Below are positions 18,735 through 28,583 of a DNA stretch of 64,000 nt, piece after piece. Positions within the stretch are counted from its first letter, which is position 1. The number at the start of each line of letters is the position of its first letter. The stretch spans positions 124,001-188,000 of the forward strand of contig NZ_LYVJ01000001.1 of the NCBI RefSeq assembly GCF_001676385.1, written 5' to 3'. This stretch comes from Stenotrophomonas maltophilia. Its GTDB lineage: Bacteria > Pseudomonadota > Gammaproteobacteria > Xanthomonadales > Xanthomonadaceae. The notes below the pieces were generated by a model, which made no database searches, was not told the origin of the DNA, and worked only from the letters and a program-made list of their open reading frames with translations. Position numbers and translations under genes: made by a program.

Positions 18735-19183
18735 GACGGGTCGCGCTGCAGCTGGGCCTGCGCGGTCTCGCGGATGAAGGCCAGCATCGCCGCCACGCCG
18801 TTGCTGCGGGTGGGCGACAGATGGCGGGCCAGGCCGATGTCCTGGATGTAGCTTGGCTCGGTCGCCAGGATTTCCTGCGCCGAGCGCCCGGAGTACACGC
18901 GCAGTGCCAGGAAGATCAGGCCGGAGACAATGGCCGAATCGCTGATGGCGTGGAAGCGCAGCGACTGCGCGTTGCCTTCGGGCACGATCCAGACCATGGA
19001 CTGGCAGCCGAGCAGGCGATGCTCTTCGGTCTTCCAGTCTTCCGGGAAAGCCGGCAGCTTGCGGCCGAGGTCGATCAGGTACTGGTAGCGCTCGGACCAG
19101 TCGCCGAAGAAGCCGAATTCCTCGGCGATGGCGGCCTGGGCCTCGGCGGCGGTGGGTTCAAGCGGGAACGGGGAGTCGGTCAC
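18731..19183 (-). CDS. sufE: SufE family sulfur acceptor
   Basis: Cysteine desulfurase partner that accepts sulfur from SufS or CsdA for Fe-S cluster assembly; 150 residues. The acceptor Cys60 lies in RLLGCQSMVW. DSAIVSGLIFLALRVYSG and SPTRSNGVAAML are conserved SufE segments. No sufS, sufBCD or csdA is adjacent, so it may be the stand-alone SufE or CsdE type. It is followed by the MFS gene with a 4-nt overlap and preceded by cysS 54 nt downstream on the same strand. Confidence 0.92.
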   Translation of the reverse strand: MTDSPFPLEPTAAEAQAAIAEEFGFFGDWSERYQYLIDLGRKLPAFPEDWKTEEHRLLGCQSMVWIVPEGNAQSLRFHAISDSAIVSGLIFLALRVYSGRSAQEILATEPSYIQDIGLARHLSPTRSNGVAAMLAFIRETAQAQLQRDPS

Positions 19184-19237
19184 AACAGTCTCTACGGTGG
19201 GGGCGTGGCCGGCGGACCGGCCACGGGGCAGGGCGGG

Positions 19238-20611
19238 TCAGCCGCGCTTGCGCGACCAGCGCACGCCCTGCGGGGTGTCTTCCAGCACGATACCCTCCGC
19301 AGCCAGTTGGTCGCGGAGCGCATCGGAGCGGGCGAAGTCACGCGCTCTCTTGGCGGCGGCACGTTCGTCGATCAGGCCCTGGATGCGTGCGTCGTCACCA
19401 TCGCCCGCAGCGGTCCCGAACCATTGCGCCGGATCGGCCTGCAGCAGTCCCAGGGCCAGGCCGGCGCCGAGCAGCTCACCCTTGAGGCGGGTGCGTTCAG
19501 CCGGATCGGTGGCACGGCGCGCGTCGGCGGCGATGCGCGCCAGCTCGGCCAGTGCCTGCGGAGTATTGAGGTCGTCGTCCAGGGTTGCTTCGATGGAGGC
19601 CGGGATCACGGCGCCGGCCTCGACCGACGCCAGCTCGCGCAGGGTGCCGTACAGGCGGTCCAGGGTGCGCACCGACTGTTCGATCAGTGCGTCGGACCAG
19701 TCCAGCGGCTGGCGATAGTGGGCCGACAGCAGGGCCAGGCGCAGCGCTTCCGGCGGATGCTGGCGCACCAGGTCGTGCACGCGCTCGATGTTGCCCAGCG
19801 ATTTGCTCATCTTGGCGCCGCCGAAGTTGAGCATGCCGTTGTGCAGCCAGAAGCGGGCGAAGATCCGGCCGCCGTGGGCGCATTCGCTCTGTGCGATCTC
19901 GTTCTCGTGGTGCGGGAACTGCAGGTCGACGCCACCGGCGTGGATGTCGATGGTCTCGCCCAGATGGGCGGCGGCCATCGCCGAGCATTCGATGTGCCAG
20001 CCCGGGCGGCCACGGCCCCAGGGGGATTCCCAGCCGGGCAGGTCCTCACTGGACGGCTTCCACAGCACGAAATCGCCCGGGTCGCGCTTGTACGGGGCAA
20101 CGTCGACGCGGGCACCGGCCAGCATCTCCTCGGGGTCGCGGCGCGAGAGCTTGCCGTAGCCGTCGAAGCTGGCTACCGCGAACAGCACGTGGCCCTCGGC
20201 GGCATAGGCATGGCCATTGGCGATCAGCTGCTCGATCATGGTGATGATCTGCGGCATGTGCGCGGTCACCTCCGGCTCGATGTCCGGCGGCGCCACGCGC
20301 AGTGCGGCCATGTCTTCACGGTAGGCGGCCGCGAAACGGTCGGTGATGGCGCTGATCGGCACCCCCTGTTCGCGCGCCGCGGTGTTGATCTTGTCGTCCA
20401 CGTCGGTGATGTTGCGGGCGTAGCGCAGCGCGCCGAAGCGCCGCCGCAGCAGGTCGGCCAGCACGCCGAACACCACCGGGCCGCGCGCGTTGCCGATGTG
20501 CACGTAGTTGTAGACCGTCGGGCCGCACACATACAGGGTCGGACAGGCCGGATCGAGCGGGGTGAACGGTTCGAGCTGGCGAGTCAGGTTGTTGTGCAGG
20601 CGCAGGGTCAT
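19238..20611 (-). CDS. cysS: Cysteinyl-tRNA synthetase
   Basis: Class I aminoacyl-tRNA synthetase charging tRNA-Cys; 457 residues. The zinc and ATP motifs are [18 protein letters not shown] (Cys29, HIGN at 38-41), [22 protein letters not shown] and KMSKSLGN. The C-terminal end is typical ([20 protein letters not shown]). I take the ATG at 20611, which opens [12 protein letters not shown]; the longer upstream frame lies in non-coding DNA and is rejected. The divergent exported-protein gene begins about 190 nt away. Confidence 0.97.
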   Translation of the reverse strand: MTLRLHNNLTRQLEPFTPLDPACPTLYVCGPTVYNYVHIGNARGPVVFGVLADLLRRRFGALRYARNITDVDDKINTAAREQGVPISAITDRFAAAYREDMAALRVAPPDIEPEVTAHMPQIITMIEQLIANGHAYAAEGHVLFAVASFDGYGKLSRRDPEEMLAGARVDVAPYKRDPGDFVLWKPSSEDLPGWESPWGRGRPGWHIECSAMAAAHLGETIDIHAGGVDLQFPHHENEIAQSECAHGGRIFARFWLHNGMLNFGGAKMSKSLGNIERVHDLVRQHPPEALRLALLSAHYRQPLDWSDALIEQSVRTLDRLYGTLRELASVEAGAVIPASIEATLDDDLNTPQALAELARIAADARRATDPAERTRLKGELLGAGLALGLLQADPAQWFGTAAGDGDDARIQGLIDERAAAKRARDFARSDALRDQLAAEGIVLEDTPQGVRWSRKRG

Positions 20612-20800
20612 GGGGCTGTGGCTGGGGGACAAGCCGGTGATTTTAGAACGTGTCGGCCCCTTTGGGGACGCCGGTTTGCACGGCTGGATGCCGGGCCCGC
20701 TCCGGGGGTGGGGTGGGCAGGAGCGGCGTGGACGGGTAATGTTCAGCCCCTTGCGCTCGCCACTGCCTACACTATCGCCGTGTCCTTGCTCCCGTCGCCC

Positions 20801-21364
20801 ATGAAATCCACCGCGCTGCTGACCCTGGCCTGCCTGTCGGCACTGGCCGTCGTGGCCGAGGCGCAGGAGGCGGAACCGCGCAACCGCGTGGTGATCGTGG
20901 AGAACGTCAAGTTCGACTATGCCCAGGTACTGAACGTCGAGCCGGTGTTCCAGGTCCTGCGCGCGACCCGTACCGAGGAGCACTGCGAACCGGTTTCCAC
21001 CCGTACCCTGGCCCCGGTCAACGTGACCGGCGAGGAGCCGGTCGAGGACAAGGGCCGGATCAGCCGCTTCTGGGACTCGGTGCGCTCGATGTTCAAGCGC
21101 AGCGACGAGGAGCCGTCCGAGGAGGCCGCAAGCGAGGCCCCGGCGCCGGCGCCGGCCAACAATGGGCCGATGCTGACCCGCGACTGCCGCATCGTGCCGG
21201 TGGGGCGCGAATTCCGCCGGCCCATCGCCTATGACGTGGACTACGTCTACAAGGGCACCAAGTACCGTTCGCGGCTGCCGGAGGACCCCGGCAACCGGCT
21301 CAGGATCCGGGTATCGATCACCCCCTGGATCGGCCCTGAGCAGGACGCTGCCGGCAATCCCTGA
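20801..21364 (+). CDS. Exported protein of unknown function
   Basis: A 187-residue secreted protein with a signal peptide ([21 protein letters not shown]). An acidic, Pro/Ala-rich low-complexity stretch ([20 protein letters not shown]) lies in the middle. The C-terminal part, RDCRIVP...[29 protein letters not shown] in outline, resembles the tails of xanthomonad glycine-zipper outer-membrane proteins, but no glycine zipper is present. Two cysteines (HCEP and DCRI) may pair. A GTG at 20780 is an in-frame alternative start. No function is proposed. Confidence 0.7.
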   Translation: MKSTALLTLACLSALAVVAEAQEAEPRNRVVIVENVKFDYAQVLNVEPVFQVLRATRTEEHCEPVSTRTLAPVNVTGEEPVEDKGRISRFWDSVRSMFKRSDEEPSEEAASEAPAPAPANNGPMLTRDCRIVPVGREFRRPIAYDVDYVYKGTKYRSRLPEDPGNRLRIRVSITPWIGPEQDAAGNP

Positions 21365-21382
21365 TTCTGCGACCCCCGCCTC

Positions 21383-21411
21383 TTGCGCCGGCCCCGGCTG
21401 CGTGCAAAGAT
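21383..21411 (+). promoter_or_regulatory. Candidate promoter for the arginine cluster
   Basis: TTGCGC at 21383-21388 and AAAGAT at 21406-21411 are 17 nt apart. A start near 21418 would place the leader-peptide ATG at 21420 at or close to the 5' end of the RNA. This is pattern-based only. Confidence 0.4.
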
Positions 21412-21419
21412 GGCCGACC

Positions 21420-21521
21420 ATGAAGCTCACCGACTTCCAGCACGACAGCAGCGCAGCCCGACAGGCGTCGGGCATGACCTCGCGTGCGCGTCGACCGGAA
21501 CCCCACATTCTCGCTGGGTAA
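21420..21521 (+). CDS. Putative Arg-rich leader peptide upstream of argF'
   Basis: Open frame of 33 codons, or 15 from the inner ATG at 21474 ([15 protein letters not shown]). The run Arg-Ala-Arg-Arg is encoded by CGT, CGT and CGA, which are uncommon in this GC-rich genome where CGC dominates. The stop codon lies 25 nt before a strong terminator hairpin, and 7 nt of the frame's end can pair with that hairpin's 5' arm. This is the layout of an amino-acid attenuator for the arginine genes. No clear ribosome site is visible. The function is inferred. Confidence 0.5.
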   Translation: MKLTDFQHDSSAARQASGMTSRARRPEPHILAG

Positions 21522-21545
21522 CCGGAGCTTTTTGCTGTTCGTCCG

Positions 21546-21575
21546 AAAAAACCCAGCCCGCCGGCTGGGTTTTTT
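21546..21575 (+). terminator. Terminator / putative attenuator before argF'
   Basis: AAAAAACCCAGCC (21546-21558), CGCC and GGCTGGGTTTTTT (21563-21575) make a perfect 13-bp stem ending in a T-run. It sits about 95 nt before the argF' start, so it would stop transcription into the operon unless relieved. GCTGGGT at 21513-21519, spanning the leader's last codons, can pair with ACCCAGC at 21551-21557 and compete with the stem. It might also end the transcript of the upstream exported-protein gene. Confidence 0.8.
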
Positions 21576-21668
21576 CGTTTCCAGCTCCCTGAACACTGCA
21601 ACTGCAACCTTTTCGTTCCACCTTTTCCCTTCCACCGCGCCGGAGCCGGCGCCGCCACGCAAGGAAAG

Positions 21669-22682
21669 ATGATGTCCCCCAAGCACTTCCTGAACACCCA
21701 GGACTGGAGCCGCAGCGATCTCGACGCGCTGCTGGCCCAGGCCGCGCTGTTCAAGCGCAACAAGCTCGGCGACCAGCTCAAGGGCAAGTCGATCGCGCTG
21801 GTGTTCTTCAACCCGTCCATGCGCACCCGCACCAGCTTCGAGCTGGGCGCGTTCCAGCTCGGCGCCCATGCCGTCGTGCTGCAGCCGGGCAAGGATGCGT
21901 GGCCGATCGAGTTCAACCTCGGCACGGTGATGGAGGGGGAGACCGAGGAGCACATCGCTGAAGTGGCCAAGGTGCTGGGCCGTTACTGCGACATCATCGC
22001 CGTGCGCGCGTTCCCCAAGTTCGTCGACTGGGCATACGACCGCCAGGACATCGTCCTCAACAGCTTTGCCAGGTACTCGCCGGTGCCGGTCATCAACATG
22101 GAGACCATCACCCACCCGTGCCAGGAACTTGCCCACATCCTGGCCCTGCAGGAGCACTTCGGCACCCGCGACCTGCGCGGCAAGAAGTACGTGCTGACCT
22201 GGACCTATCACCCCAAGCCGTTGAACACGGCGGTGGCGAATTCGGCCCTGACCATCGCCACCCGCATGGGCATGGACGTCACCCTGCTGTGCCCGACCGC
22301 CGATTACATCCTCGACGAGCGCTACATGGGCTGGGCCGAGCAGAACGTGGCCGAGAGCGGCGGTTCGCTGAAGGTCAGCCATGACATCGACAGCGCCTAC
22401 GCCGGCGCCGATGTGGTGTATGCCAAGAGCTGGGGCGCGCTGCCGTTCTTCGGCAACTGGGAACCGGAAAAGCCGATCCGCGACCAGTTCAAGCACTTCA
22501 TCGTGGACGAGCGGAAGATGGCGCTGACCAACAACGGCGTGTTCAGCCACTGCCTGCCGCTGCGCCGCAACGTGAAGGCCACCGACGCGGTGATGGATTC
22601 GCCGCAATGCATCGCCATCAATGAAGCCGAGAACCGCCTGCACGTGCAGAAGGCGATCATGGCCGCAGTGGCCGGGCGCTAG
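21669..22682 (+). CDS. argF': N-acetylornithine carbamoyltransferase
   Basis: Transfers a carbamoyl group to N-acetyl-L-ornithine, giving N-acetylcitrulline; this replaces ordinary ornithine carbamoyltransferase in xanthomonads. The carbamoyl-phosphate motif is SMRTRTSFE and the C-terminal active-site segment is [15 protein letters not shown], whose Lys is carboxylated in the Xanthomonas enzyme. Counting from the second Met, Trp77 (DAWPI) and Glu92 (ETEEH) match the residues that define the acetylornithine rather than succinylornithine enzyme. The 337-residue length agrees. Two adjacent ATGs follow AAGGAAAG; either may be used. Confidence 0.94.
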   Translation: MMSPKHFLNTQDWSRSDLDALLAQAALFKRNKLGDQLKGKSIALVFFNPSMRTRTSFELGAFQLGAHAVVLQPGKDAWPIEFNLGTVMEGETEEHIAEVAKVLGRYCDIIAVRAFPKFVDWAYDRQDIVLNSFARYSPVPVINMETITHPCQELAHILALQEHFGTRDLRGKKYVLTWTYHPKPLNTAVANSALTIATRMGMDVTLLCPTADYILDERYMGWAEQNVAESGGSLKVSHDIDSAYAGADVVYAKSWGALPFFGNWEPEKPIRDQFKHFIVDERKMALTNNGVFSHCLPLRRNVKATDAVMDSPQCIAINEAENRLHVQKAIMAAVAGR

Positions 22683-22695
22683 ATCGAACAAGGGG

Positions 22696-22769
22696 GTAGA
22701 GCCGACCGTTGGTCGGCTGCTCCCGCAGCGGCGCATCCAACATTCCAGCCGACCAACGGTCGGCTCTAC
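22696..22769. repeat. SMAG/REP dimer between argF' and argG
   Basis: GTAGAGCCGACCGTTGGTCGGC and its inverted partner GCCGACCAACGGTCGGCTC with TAC face each other over about 74 nt. The stem sequence GCCGACC differs from the GCCGAGC type found elsewhere, so it is a second sequence class. It lies inside the operon and might lower or separate expression of the two genes. Confidence 0.85.
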
Positions 22770-22801
22770 CGAATTCTCATCCCCCAAGTGGACCTGACCC
22801 C

Positions 22802-23995
22802 ATGAGCAACAAAGACGTCGTCCTCGCCTTCTCCGGCGGCCTCGATACCAGTTTCTGCGTGCCGTACCTGCAGGAGCGCGGCTACAACGTGCACACCGTG
22901 TTCGCCGACACCGGCGGCGTGGATGATGAAGAGCGTGATTTCATCGAGAAGCGCGCGGCCGAGCTGGGCGTGGCCAGCCACGTCACCGTCAATGGTGGCC
23001 CGGCCATCTGGGAAGGCTTCGTCAAGCCGTTCGTCTGGGCCGGCGAAGGCTACCAGGGCCAGTACCCGCTGCTGGTTTCGGACCGCTACCTGATCGTCGA
23101 TGCCGCGCTCAAGCGCGCCGCCGAGCTGGGCACCAACATCATCGCCCACGGCTGCACGGGCATGGGCAACGACCAGGTCCGCTTCGACCTGGCGGTGAAG
23201 GCGCTGGGCGATTACCAGATCATCGCGCCGATCCGCGAGATCCAGAAGGAACACACCCAGACCCGTGCCTACGAGCAGAAGTACCTCGAAGCGCGTGGCT
23301 TCGGCGTGCGCGCCAAGCAGCAGGCCTACACCATCAACGAGAACCTGCTGGGCCTGACCATGTCCGGCGGCGAGATCGACCGCTGGGAAGCCCCGGGCGA
23401 GGGCGCGCGTGGCTGGTGTGCACCGCGCAGCGAGTGGCCGGAACAGGCGCTGACGGTGACCCTGAAGTTCGTCGAAGGCGAAGCCGTCGAACTGAACGGC
23501 AAGGCGCTGCCGGGCGAGCAGATCCTGGCCCAGCTCAACAAGCTGTTCGCCCCGTACGGCGTGGGTCGCGGCGTCTACACCGGCGACACCGTGATCGGCC
23601 TGAAGGGCCGTATCGTGTTCGAGGCCCCGGGCCTGGTCTCGCTGCTGGCCGCGCACCGCGCGCTGGAAGACGCCGTGCTGACCAAGCAGCAGAACCGCTT
23701 CAAGCCGGACGTGGCGCGCAAGTGGGTGGAACTGGTGTACGAGGGCTTCTACCACGACCCGCTGAAGACCGACATCGAGGCTTTCCTGAAGTCCTCGCAG
23801 GCCAAGGTCAACGGCGAAGTGGTGCTGGAGACCCGCGGTGGCCGCGTCGACGCGGTGGCGGTGAAGTCGCCGCACCTGCTCAACACCAAGGGCGCCACCT
23901 ACGCGCAGTCGGCCGACTGGGGCGTGGAGGAGGCCGAAGGCTTCATCAAGCTGTTCGGCATGAGTTCCACGCTCTATGCGCAAGTGAACCGCTGA
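22802..23995 (+). CDS. argG: Argininosuccinate synthase
   Basis: Joins citrulline and aspartate using ATP; 397 residues. The ATP pyrophosphatase loop is [16 protein letters not shown] near the N-terminus. Also conserved are [13 protein letters not shown] and [18 protein letters not shown]. The start at ATG 22802 gives [13 protein letters not shown], the usual beginning; the track upstream of it runs through the SMAG dimer. It works on citrulline released by the acetylcitrulline deacetylase encoded two genes downstream. Confidence 0.97.
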   Translation: MSNKDVVLAFSGGLDTSFCVPYLQERGYNVHTVFADTGGVDDEERDFIEKRAAELGVASHVTVNGGPAIWEGFVKPFVWAGEGYQGQYPLLVSDRYLIVDAALKRAAELGTNIIAHGCTGMGNDQVRFDLAVKALGDYQIIAPIREIQKEHTQTRAYEQKYLEARGFGVRAKQQAYTINENLLGLTMSGGEIDRWEAPGEGARGWCAPRSEWPEQALTVTLKFVEGEAVELNGKALPGEQILAQLNKLFAPYGVGRGVYTGDTVIGLKGRIVFEAPGLVSLLAAHRALEDAVLTKQQNRFKPDVARKWVELVYEGFYHDPLKTDIEAFLKSSQAKVNGEVVLETRGGRVDAVAVKSPHLLNTKGATYAQSADWGVEEAEGFIKLFGMSSTLYAQVNR

Positions 23996-24049
23996 AACCG
24001 CGGCGCCCGGGTCCACTGCGGGCCAGGGCGCCGGCAAACGGATGAATCG

Positions 24050-24490
24050 ATGAGCGCGCTCCGCATCAGCACCGATCCGCAGCACCTGGACGTTGCCCTG
24101 ATCCACCAGTTCCTGTCCACCCAGGCCTATTGGAGCCTGGGCATCGGGCGCGAGGTGGTGGAACGGGCGGTCAAGGGGTCGCTGTGTTTCGGCGCCTACC
24201 TGGACGAGTTCGGCCAGGTCGCGTTCGCGCGCGTCATCACCGACGGTGCCACCTTTGCCTATCTGGCCGATGTATTCGTGTTACCGCAGCACCGTGGCCA
24301 GGGTTACAGCAAGCAACTGCTGCAGGCGATCATGGCCCACCCGCAGTTGCAGGGCCTGCGCCGCTTCATGCTGGCCACCAGCGATGCACACCGGCTTTAC
24401 GCCGCGTTTGGCTTCAGCGCGCCGGCACGGCCCGAGCTGCTGATGGAAATCGTGCGCCAGAACCTCTATGCCCCGGCTTCGGCCGAGTAA
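24050..24490 (+). CDS. GNAT-family N-acetyltransferase
   Basis: A 146-residue acetyltransferase of the single-domain GNAT fold. The acetyl-CoA motif A is VFVLPQHRGQGYSKQLLQ (RxxGxG), followed by the motif-B region LYAAFGFSAP. It sits between argG and argE' with short gaps (54 and 15 nt). Its place in the arginine operon suggests action on an amino-acid intermediate or a protein in this pathway, but the operon already has an acetylglutamate synthase domain, so the substrate is unknown. Confidence 0.8.
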   Translation: MSALRISTDPQHLDVALIHQFLSTQAYWSLGIGREVVERAVKGSLCFGAYLDEFGQVAFARVITDGATFAYLADVFVLPQHRGQGYSKQLLQAIMAHPQLQGLRRFMLATSDAHRLYAAFGFSAPARPELLMEIVRQNLYAPASAE

Positions 24491-24505
24491 TACCTTGTTG
24501 ATCCC

Positions 24506-25603
24506 ATGACCGACCTGCTCGCTTCGACCCTGCAGCACCTCCAGGCCCTGGTGTCGTTCGACACCCGCAACCCGCCACGTGCGATCACCACCGGCGGCAT
24601 CTTCGACTACCTGCGCGCGAACCTGCCCGGCTTCACCGTCGAGGTGATCGACCATGGCGCCGGTGCGGTCAGCCTGTACGCCGTGCGCGGCACCCCGAAG
24701 TACCTGTTCAACGTGCACCTGGATACGGTGCCGGACTCGCCGCACTGGAGTGCCGACCCGCATGTGATGCGCCACCTGGATGACCGGGTGGTGGGCCTTG
24801 GCGTGTGCGACATCAAGGGGGCCGCCGCTGCGCTGGTGGCGGCGGCCAATGCCAGCAACGGTGATGCCGCGTTCCTGTTCTCCAGCGACGAGGAAGCCAA
24901 CGATCCGCGCTGCATCGCCGCGTTCCTGGCCCGTGGGTTGCCTTATGACGCCGTGCTGGTGGCTGAGCCGACCATGAGCGAAGCGGTGCTTGCGCACCGG
25001 GGCATCAGCTCGGTGCTGATGCAGTTCGCCGGCCGTGCCGGCCATGCTTCGGGCAAGCAGGATGCCGCCGCCAGTGCACTGCACCAGGCCATGCGCTGGG
25101 GCAACCGTGCGCTGGACCATGTGCAATCGCTGGCTTCGGCCCGCTTTGGTGGACTGACCGGCCTGCGCTTCAACATCGGTCGCGTCGAAGGCGGGATCAA
25201 GGCCAACATGATTGCCCCTGCGGCCGAAGTGCGTTTCGGCTTCCGCCCGCTGCCGTCGATGGACATCGACGGACTGCTGGCAACCTTCGCCGGGTTCGCA
25301 GAGCCGGAAGCCGCACTGTTCACCGAAACCTTCCGTGGCCCCAGCCTGCCGGCCGGTGACATCGCCGAGGCCGAGAACCGCCGCCTGCTGGCGCGGGACG
25401 TGGCCGATGCGCTGGAACTGCCGATCGGCAACGCGGTGGACTTCTGGACTGAGGCTTCGCTGTTCTCCGCCGCCGGTTACACCACGCTGGTGTTCGGGCC
25501 GGGTGACATTGCCCAGGCCCACACTGCCGATGAGTTCGTGACGCTGGACCAGCTGCAGCGCTACACCGACGCCGTGCACCGGATCATTGCTGCCGGCGCC
25601 TGA
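24506..25603 (+). CDS. argE': N-acetyl-L-citrulline deacetylase (M20 family)
   Basis: Zinc/cobalt-dependent M20 deacetylase, 365 residues. In Xanthomonas this gene product hydrolyses N-acetylcitrulline, not acetylornithine. Metal ligands are in NVHLDTVPDSPHW, GVCDIKGAAAA, SSDEEAND (catalytic Glu), VAEPTMSEAV and the final FGPGDIAQAHTADEF. The paired N-acetylornithine carbamoyltransferase upstream fixes the probable substrate. Residue-level proof of specificity is not possible here. Confidence 0.9.
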   Translation: MTDLLASTLQHLQALVSFDTRNPPRAITTGGIFDYLRANLPGFTVEVIDHGAGAVSLYAVRGTPKYLFNVHLDTVPDSPHWSADPHVMRHLDDRVVGLGVCDIKGAAAALVAAANASNGDAAFLFSSDEEANDPRCIAAFLARGLPYDAVLVAEPTMSEAVLAHRGISSVLMQFAGRAGHASGKQDAAASALHQAMRWGNRALDHVQSLASARFGGLTGLRFNIGRVEGGIKANMIAPAAEVRFGFRPLPSMDIDGLLATFAGFAEPEAALFTETFRGPSLPAGDIAEAENRRLLARDVADALELPIGNAVDFWTEASLFSAAGYTTLVFGPGDIAQAHTADEFVTLDQLQRYTDAVHRIIAAGA

Positions 25604-25678
25604 TCGACCCTACAACGCCGCCCGGCCCCGGCCGGGTGGAACTGCAACGCGGCGACCGCCGCCTGTGACGAAACCGAA

Positions 25679-27007
25679 ATGTCTCCTGCCCTCCAGCCCC
25701 ACCGCCAGACCCGCCAGACCATCGTGCGCCTGCTCTCCAGCATGGCCAGCGCGAAGGAGATCAGCCAGTACCTCAAGCGCTTTTCGCAGCTGGACGCCAA
25801 GCGTTTCGCCGTGGTCAAGGTGGGCGGCGCGGTGCTGCGCGACGACCTCGATGCATTGACCTCCTCGCTGTCGTTCCTGCAGGAAGTCGGCTTGACCCCG
25901 ATCGTGCTGCATGGCGCCGGCCCGCAGCTGGATGCCGAGCTGTCTGCCGCCGGCATCGAGAAGCAGACCGTCAACGGCCTGCGCGTGACTTCGCCGGAAG
26001 CGCTGGCGATCGTGCGCCGGGTGTTCCAGCAGTCCAACCTGCGCCTGGTCGAAGCCCTGCAGCAGAATGGCGCGCGCGCCACGTCGATCACCGGCGGCGT
26101 GTTCGAGGCCGAGTACCTGGACATGGACACCTACGGCCTGGTCGGCGAGGTGAAGAAGGTCAACCTGGCGCCGATCGAGGCCAGCCTGCGCGCCGGTTCG
26201 ATCCCGGTCATCACCAGCCTGGGCGAAACCGCCGGCGGCCAGATCCTCAACGTCAACGCCGACTTCGCCGCCAACGAACTGGTGCAGGAACTGCAGCCGT
26301 ACAAGATCATCTTCCTGACCGGCACCGGCGGCCTGCTGGACGAGCAGGGCAACGTGATCGATTCGATCAACCTGTCCACCGAGTACGACCACCTCATCGC
26401 GCAGCCGTGGATCCACGGCGGCATGAAGGTGAAGATCGAGCAGATCAAGGATCTGCTCGACCGCCTACCGCTGGAATCGTCGGTGTCGATCACCCGCCCG
26501 GCCGATCTGGCCAAGGAGCTGTTCACCCACAAGGGCTCGGGTACGCTGGTGCGCAAGGGCGAGAAGGTGCTGCGTGCCACCACCTGGAGCGAGCTGGACC
26601 TGCCGCGCCTGAAAGGCCTGATCGAATCCAGTTTCGGCCGTTCGCTGGTGCCGGGCTACTTCGAGAAGACCCGGCTGCTGCGTGCCTATGTCAGCGAAAA
26701 CTACCGTACCGCGGTGATTCTCACCGACGAGGCCGAAGGCGTTTACCTGGACAAGTTCGCGGTGCTGGATGATGCACAGGGCGAAGGCCTGGGCCGCGCG
26801 GTCTGGAACGTGATGCGGGAGGAGACTCCGCAGCTGTTCTGGCGCTCGCGCCATGGCAACCCGATCAACCACTTCTACTACGCCGAGTCCGATGGCTGCT
26901 ACAAGCAGGATCACTGGAAGGTATTCTGGTTCGGCGCCGACGGCATCGACCGTATCAAGACCTATGTCGACCACTGCGCCCAGCGCGCCCCGAGCCTGCA
27001 GGGCTGA
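25679..27007 (+). CDS. argB: Bifunctional N-acetylglutamate synthase/kinase
   Basis: A 442-residue fusion that acetylates glutamate and then phosphorylates acetylglutamate. The amino-acid kinase domain (about 40-285) shows [26 protein letters not shown] and [11 protein letters not shown]. The C-terminal ~150 residues form a GNAT domain ([20 protein letters not shown] onward, [14 protein letters not shown]) of the vertebrate-type NAGS class. This NAGS-K architecture is known from Xanthomonas and explains why no separate argA is present. It is the usual point of arginine feedback in this family. It is followed 3 nt later by a second GNAT gene. Confidence 0.95.
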   Translation: MSPALQPHRQTRQTIVRLLSSMASAKEISQYLKRFSQLDAKRFAVVKVGGAVLRDDLDALTSSLSFLQEVGLTPIVLHGAGPQLDAELSAAGIEKQTVNGLRVTSPEALAIVRRVFQQSNLRLVEALQQNGARATSITGGVFEAEYLDMDTYGLVGEVKKVNLAPIEASLRAGSIPVITSLGETAGGQILNVNADFAANELVQELQPYKIIFLTGTGGLLDEQGNVIDSINLSTEYDHLIAQPWIHGGMKVKIEQIKDLLDRLPLESSVSITRPADLAKELFTHKGSGTLVRKGEKVLRATTWSELDLPRLKGLIESSFGRSLVPGYFEKTRLLRAYVSENYRTAVILTDEAEGVYLDKFAVLDDAQGEGLGRAVWNVMREETPQLFWRSRHGNPINHFYYAESDGCYKQDHWKVFWFGADGIDRIKTYVDHCAQRAPSLQG

Positions 27008-27010
27008 TCG

Positions 27011-27613
27011 ATGAACGCCATCGACGCCTGGACCATGGTTCCCCGCCTGTGCGGCCGTCACGTGACGCTGCAGCCGCTGCAGCGCGAACACGTGCCGGGC
27101 CTGCGTGCTGCGGTGGACGGCAGTGGCCTGGACCAGCTCTGGTATACCCAGGTGCCGTCGCCGCAGCAGGTCGAACAGTATGTGCAGGCAGCGCTGCAGG
27201 CGCAGGGCGAGGGCAAGGCGCTGCCGTTCGTGATCCTTGATGCGAACGGTGGTGTCATCGGCAGCACGCGCTTCTACGACATGGACGCCAGCGTGCCGAA
27301 GCTCAGCCTCGGCTATACCTGGTACATCCCGCGCGTGCTGCGTACGGGGGCCAACACCGAAGCCAAGCTGTTGCTGCTGCAGCATGCCTTCGAAACCATG
27401 GGCTGCATCAGCGTGGTGCTGGAAACCAGCTGGTTCAATTTCGCCTCGCGCAGTGCCATCGCCCGCCTCGGCGCCAAGCAGGATGGCGTGCTGCGCAACC
27501 ACAAGCGGCACGCCGACGGCACGCCGCGCGACACCGTCATCTTCTCCATCATCGATGCGGAATGGCAGGGCGTGAAGCGCCACCTGCAGCACCGCCTGGA
27601 CAGTCACGCATGA
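27011..27613 (+). CDS. GNAT-family N-acetyltransferase, RimJ/RimL-like
   Basis: A 200-residue acetyltransferase of the RimJ/RimL class. The N-terminus [20 protein letters not shown] is typical, and [28 protein letters not shown] contains the acetyl-CoA region. The ending [19 protein letters not shown] is characteristic. It starts 3 nt after argB and overlaps argC by 4 nt (ATGA), so it is tightly held in the operon. Its substrate is unknown. Confidence 0.85.
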   Translation: MNAIDAWTMVPRLCGRHVTLQPLQREHVPGLRAAVDGSGLDQLWYTQVPSPQQVEQYVQAALQAQGEGKALPFVILDANGGVIGSTRFYDMDASVPKLSLGYTWYIPRVLRTGANTEAKLLLLQHAFETMGCISVVLETSWFNFASRSAIARLGAKQDGVLRNHKRHADGTPRDTVIFSIIDAEWQGVKRHLQHRLDSHA

Positions 27614-28563
27614 ACGATCCGACCTTTACCCTGGGCATTGTCGGTGCCCGCGGCCATACCGGCGCCGAGCTGATCAAGCTGGTGGCCGCCCATCCGCGCC
27701 TGAAGCTGGCTTTCGTATCCTCGCGCGAGCGTGCCGGGCAGCGCCTGTCCGACCACCATCCGGAGTTCCCCGGCGAGCTGCGCTACGAGAACCTGGACGC
27801 CGATGCAGTGGCCGCCAAGGGCGTGGATGCGGTGATCCTGGCCCTGCCCAACGGCCTGGCCGCACCGTTCGTGGCCGCGCTGGACGCAGCGAAGCCGGAG
27901 ACCGTCATCGTCGACCTGTCGGCCGACCACCGATTCGACAACAGCTGGTACTACGGCCTGCCGGAGCTCACCCGCGGCCGCTACAACGGCCAGAAGCACA
28001 TCAGCAATCCGGGCTGCTATGCCACGGCCATGCAGCTGGCGATCCATCCGCTGCTGGACCTGCTGGCCGGCCCGCCGCAGTGCTTCGGTGTGTCCGGCTA
28101 CTCCGGTGCGGGCACCACGCCGTCGGACAAGAACAACGTGGCACTGCTGGCCGACAACCTGATGCCGTATGCGCTGACCAACCATGTGCACGAGCGCGAG
28201 GTGTCGGTGCAGCTGGGCGTGGCTGTGGAGTTCATGCCGCACGTCGCACCGCATTTCCGTGGCATCACCCTTACTGCCAACCTGTGGCTGAACCGCGTGC
28301 AGACCCGCGATCAGATCGTCGAGCGCTTCCAGCAGGCCTATGCCGGCGAGCCACTGATCGAAGTGGTGGATGAAGCCCCCTGGGTCAGCCGAATCGCTGG
28401 CCGCCACGGTGCCCAGGTCGGTGGGTTCACGCTGGCCCCGGGCGGCAAGCGGGTGGTCGTGGTTGCTACCCTGGACAACCTGCTGAAGGGCGCGGCCACC
28501 CAGGCCATGCAGAACCTCAACCTCGCGCTGGGCATCGACGAACTGACGTCGATCCCGCACTGA
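27610..28563 (+). CDS. argC: N-acetyl-gamma-glutamyl-phosphate reductase
   Basis: NADPH-dependent reductase converting acetylglutamyl phosphate to the semialdehyde; 317 residues. The nucleotide-binding start is [19 protein letters not shown]; the catalytic Cys136 is in [27 protein letters not shown] and [12 protein letters not shown] follow. Start ATG 27610 overlaps the GNAT stop, and the longer frame upstream is that gene's shadow. Confidence 0.95.
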   Translation: MNDPTFTLGIVGARGHTGAELIKLVAAHPRLKLAFVSSRERAGQRLSDHHPEFPGELRYENLDADAVAAKGVDAVILALPNGLAAPFVAALDAAKPETVIVDLSADHRFDNSWYYGLPELTRGRYNGQKHISNPGCYATAMQLAIHPLLDLLAGPPQCFGVSGYSGAGTTPSDKNNVALLADNLMPYALTNHVHEREVSVQLGVAVEFMPHVAPHFRGITLTANLWLNRVQTRDQIVERFQQAYAGEPLIEVVDEAPWVSRIAGRHGAQVGGFTLAPGGKRVVVVATLDNLLKGAATQAMQNLNLALGIDELTSIPH

Positions 28564-28583
28564 ACCCGCATCCCGGAGCCCCC

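Noticed and set aside
18821..20780. Long plus-strand frame spanning sufE and cysS
   Set aside because: It is the reverse of two well-identified minus-strand genes; only its final part (from 20801) is a real gene.
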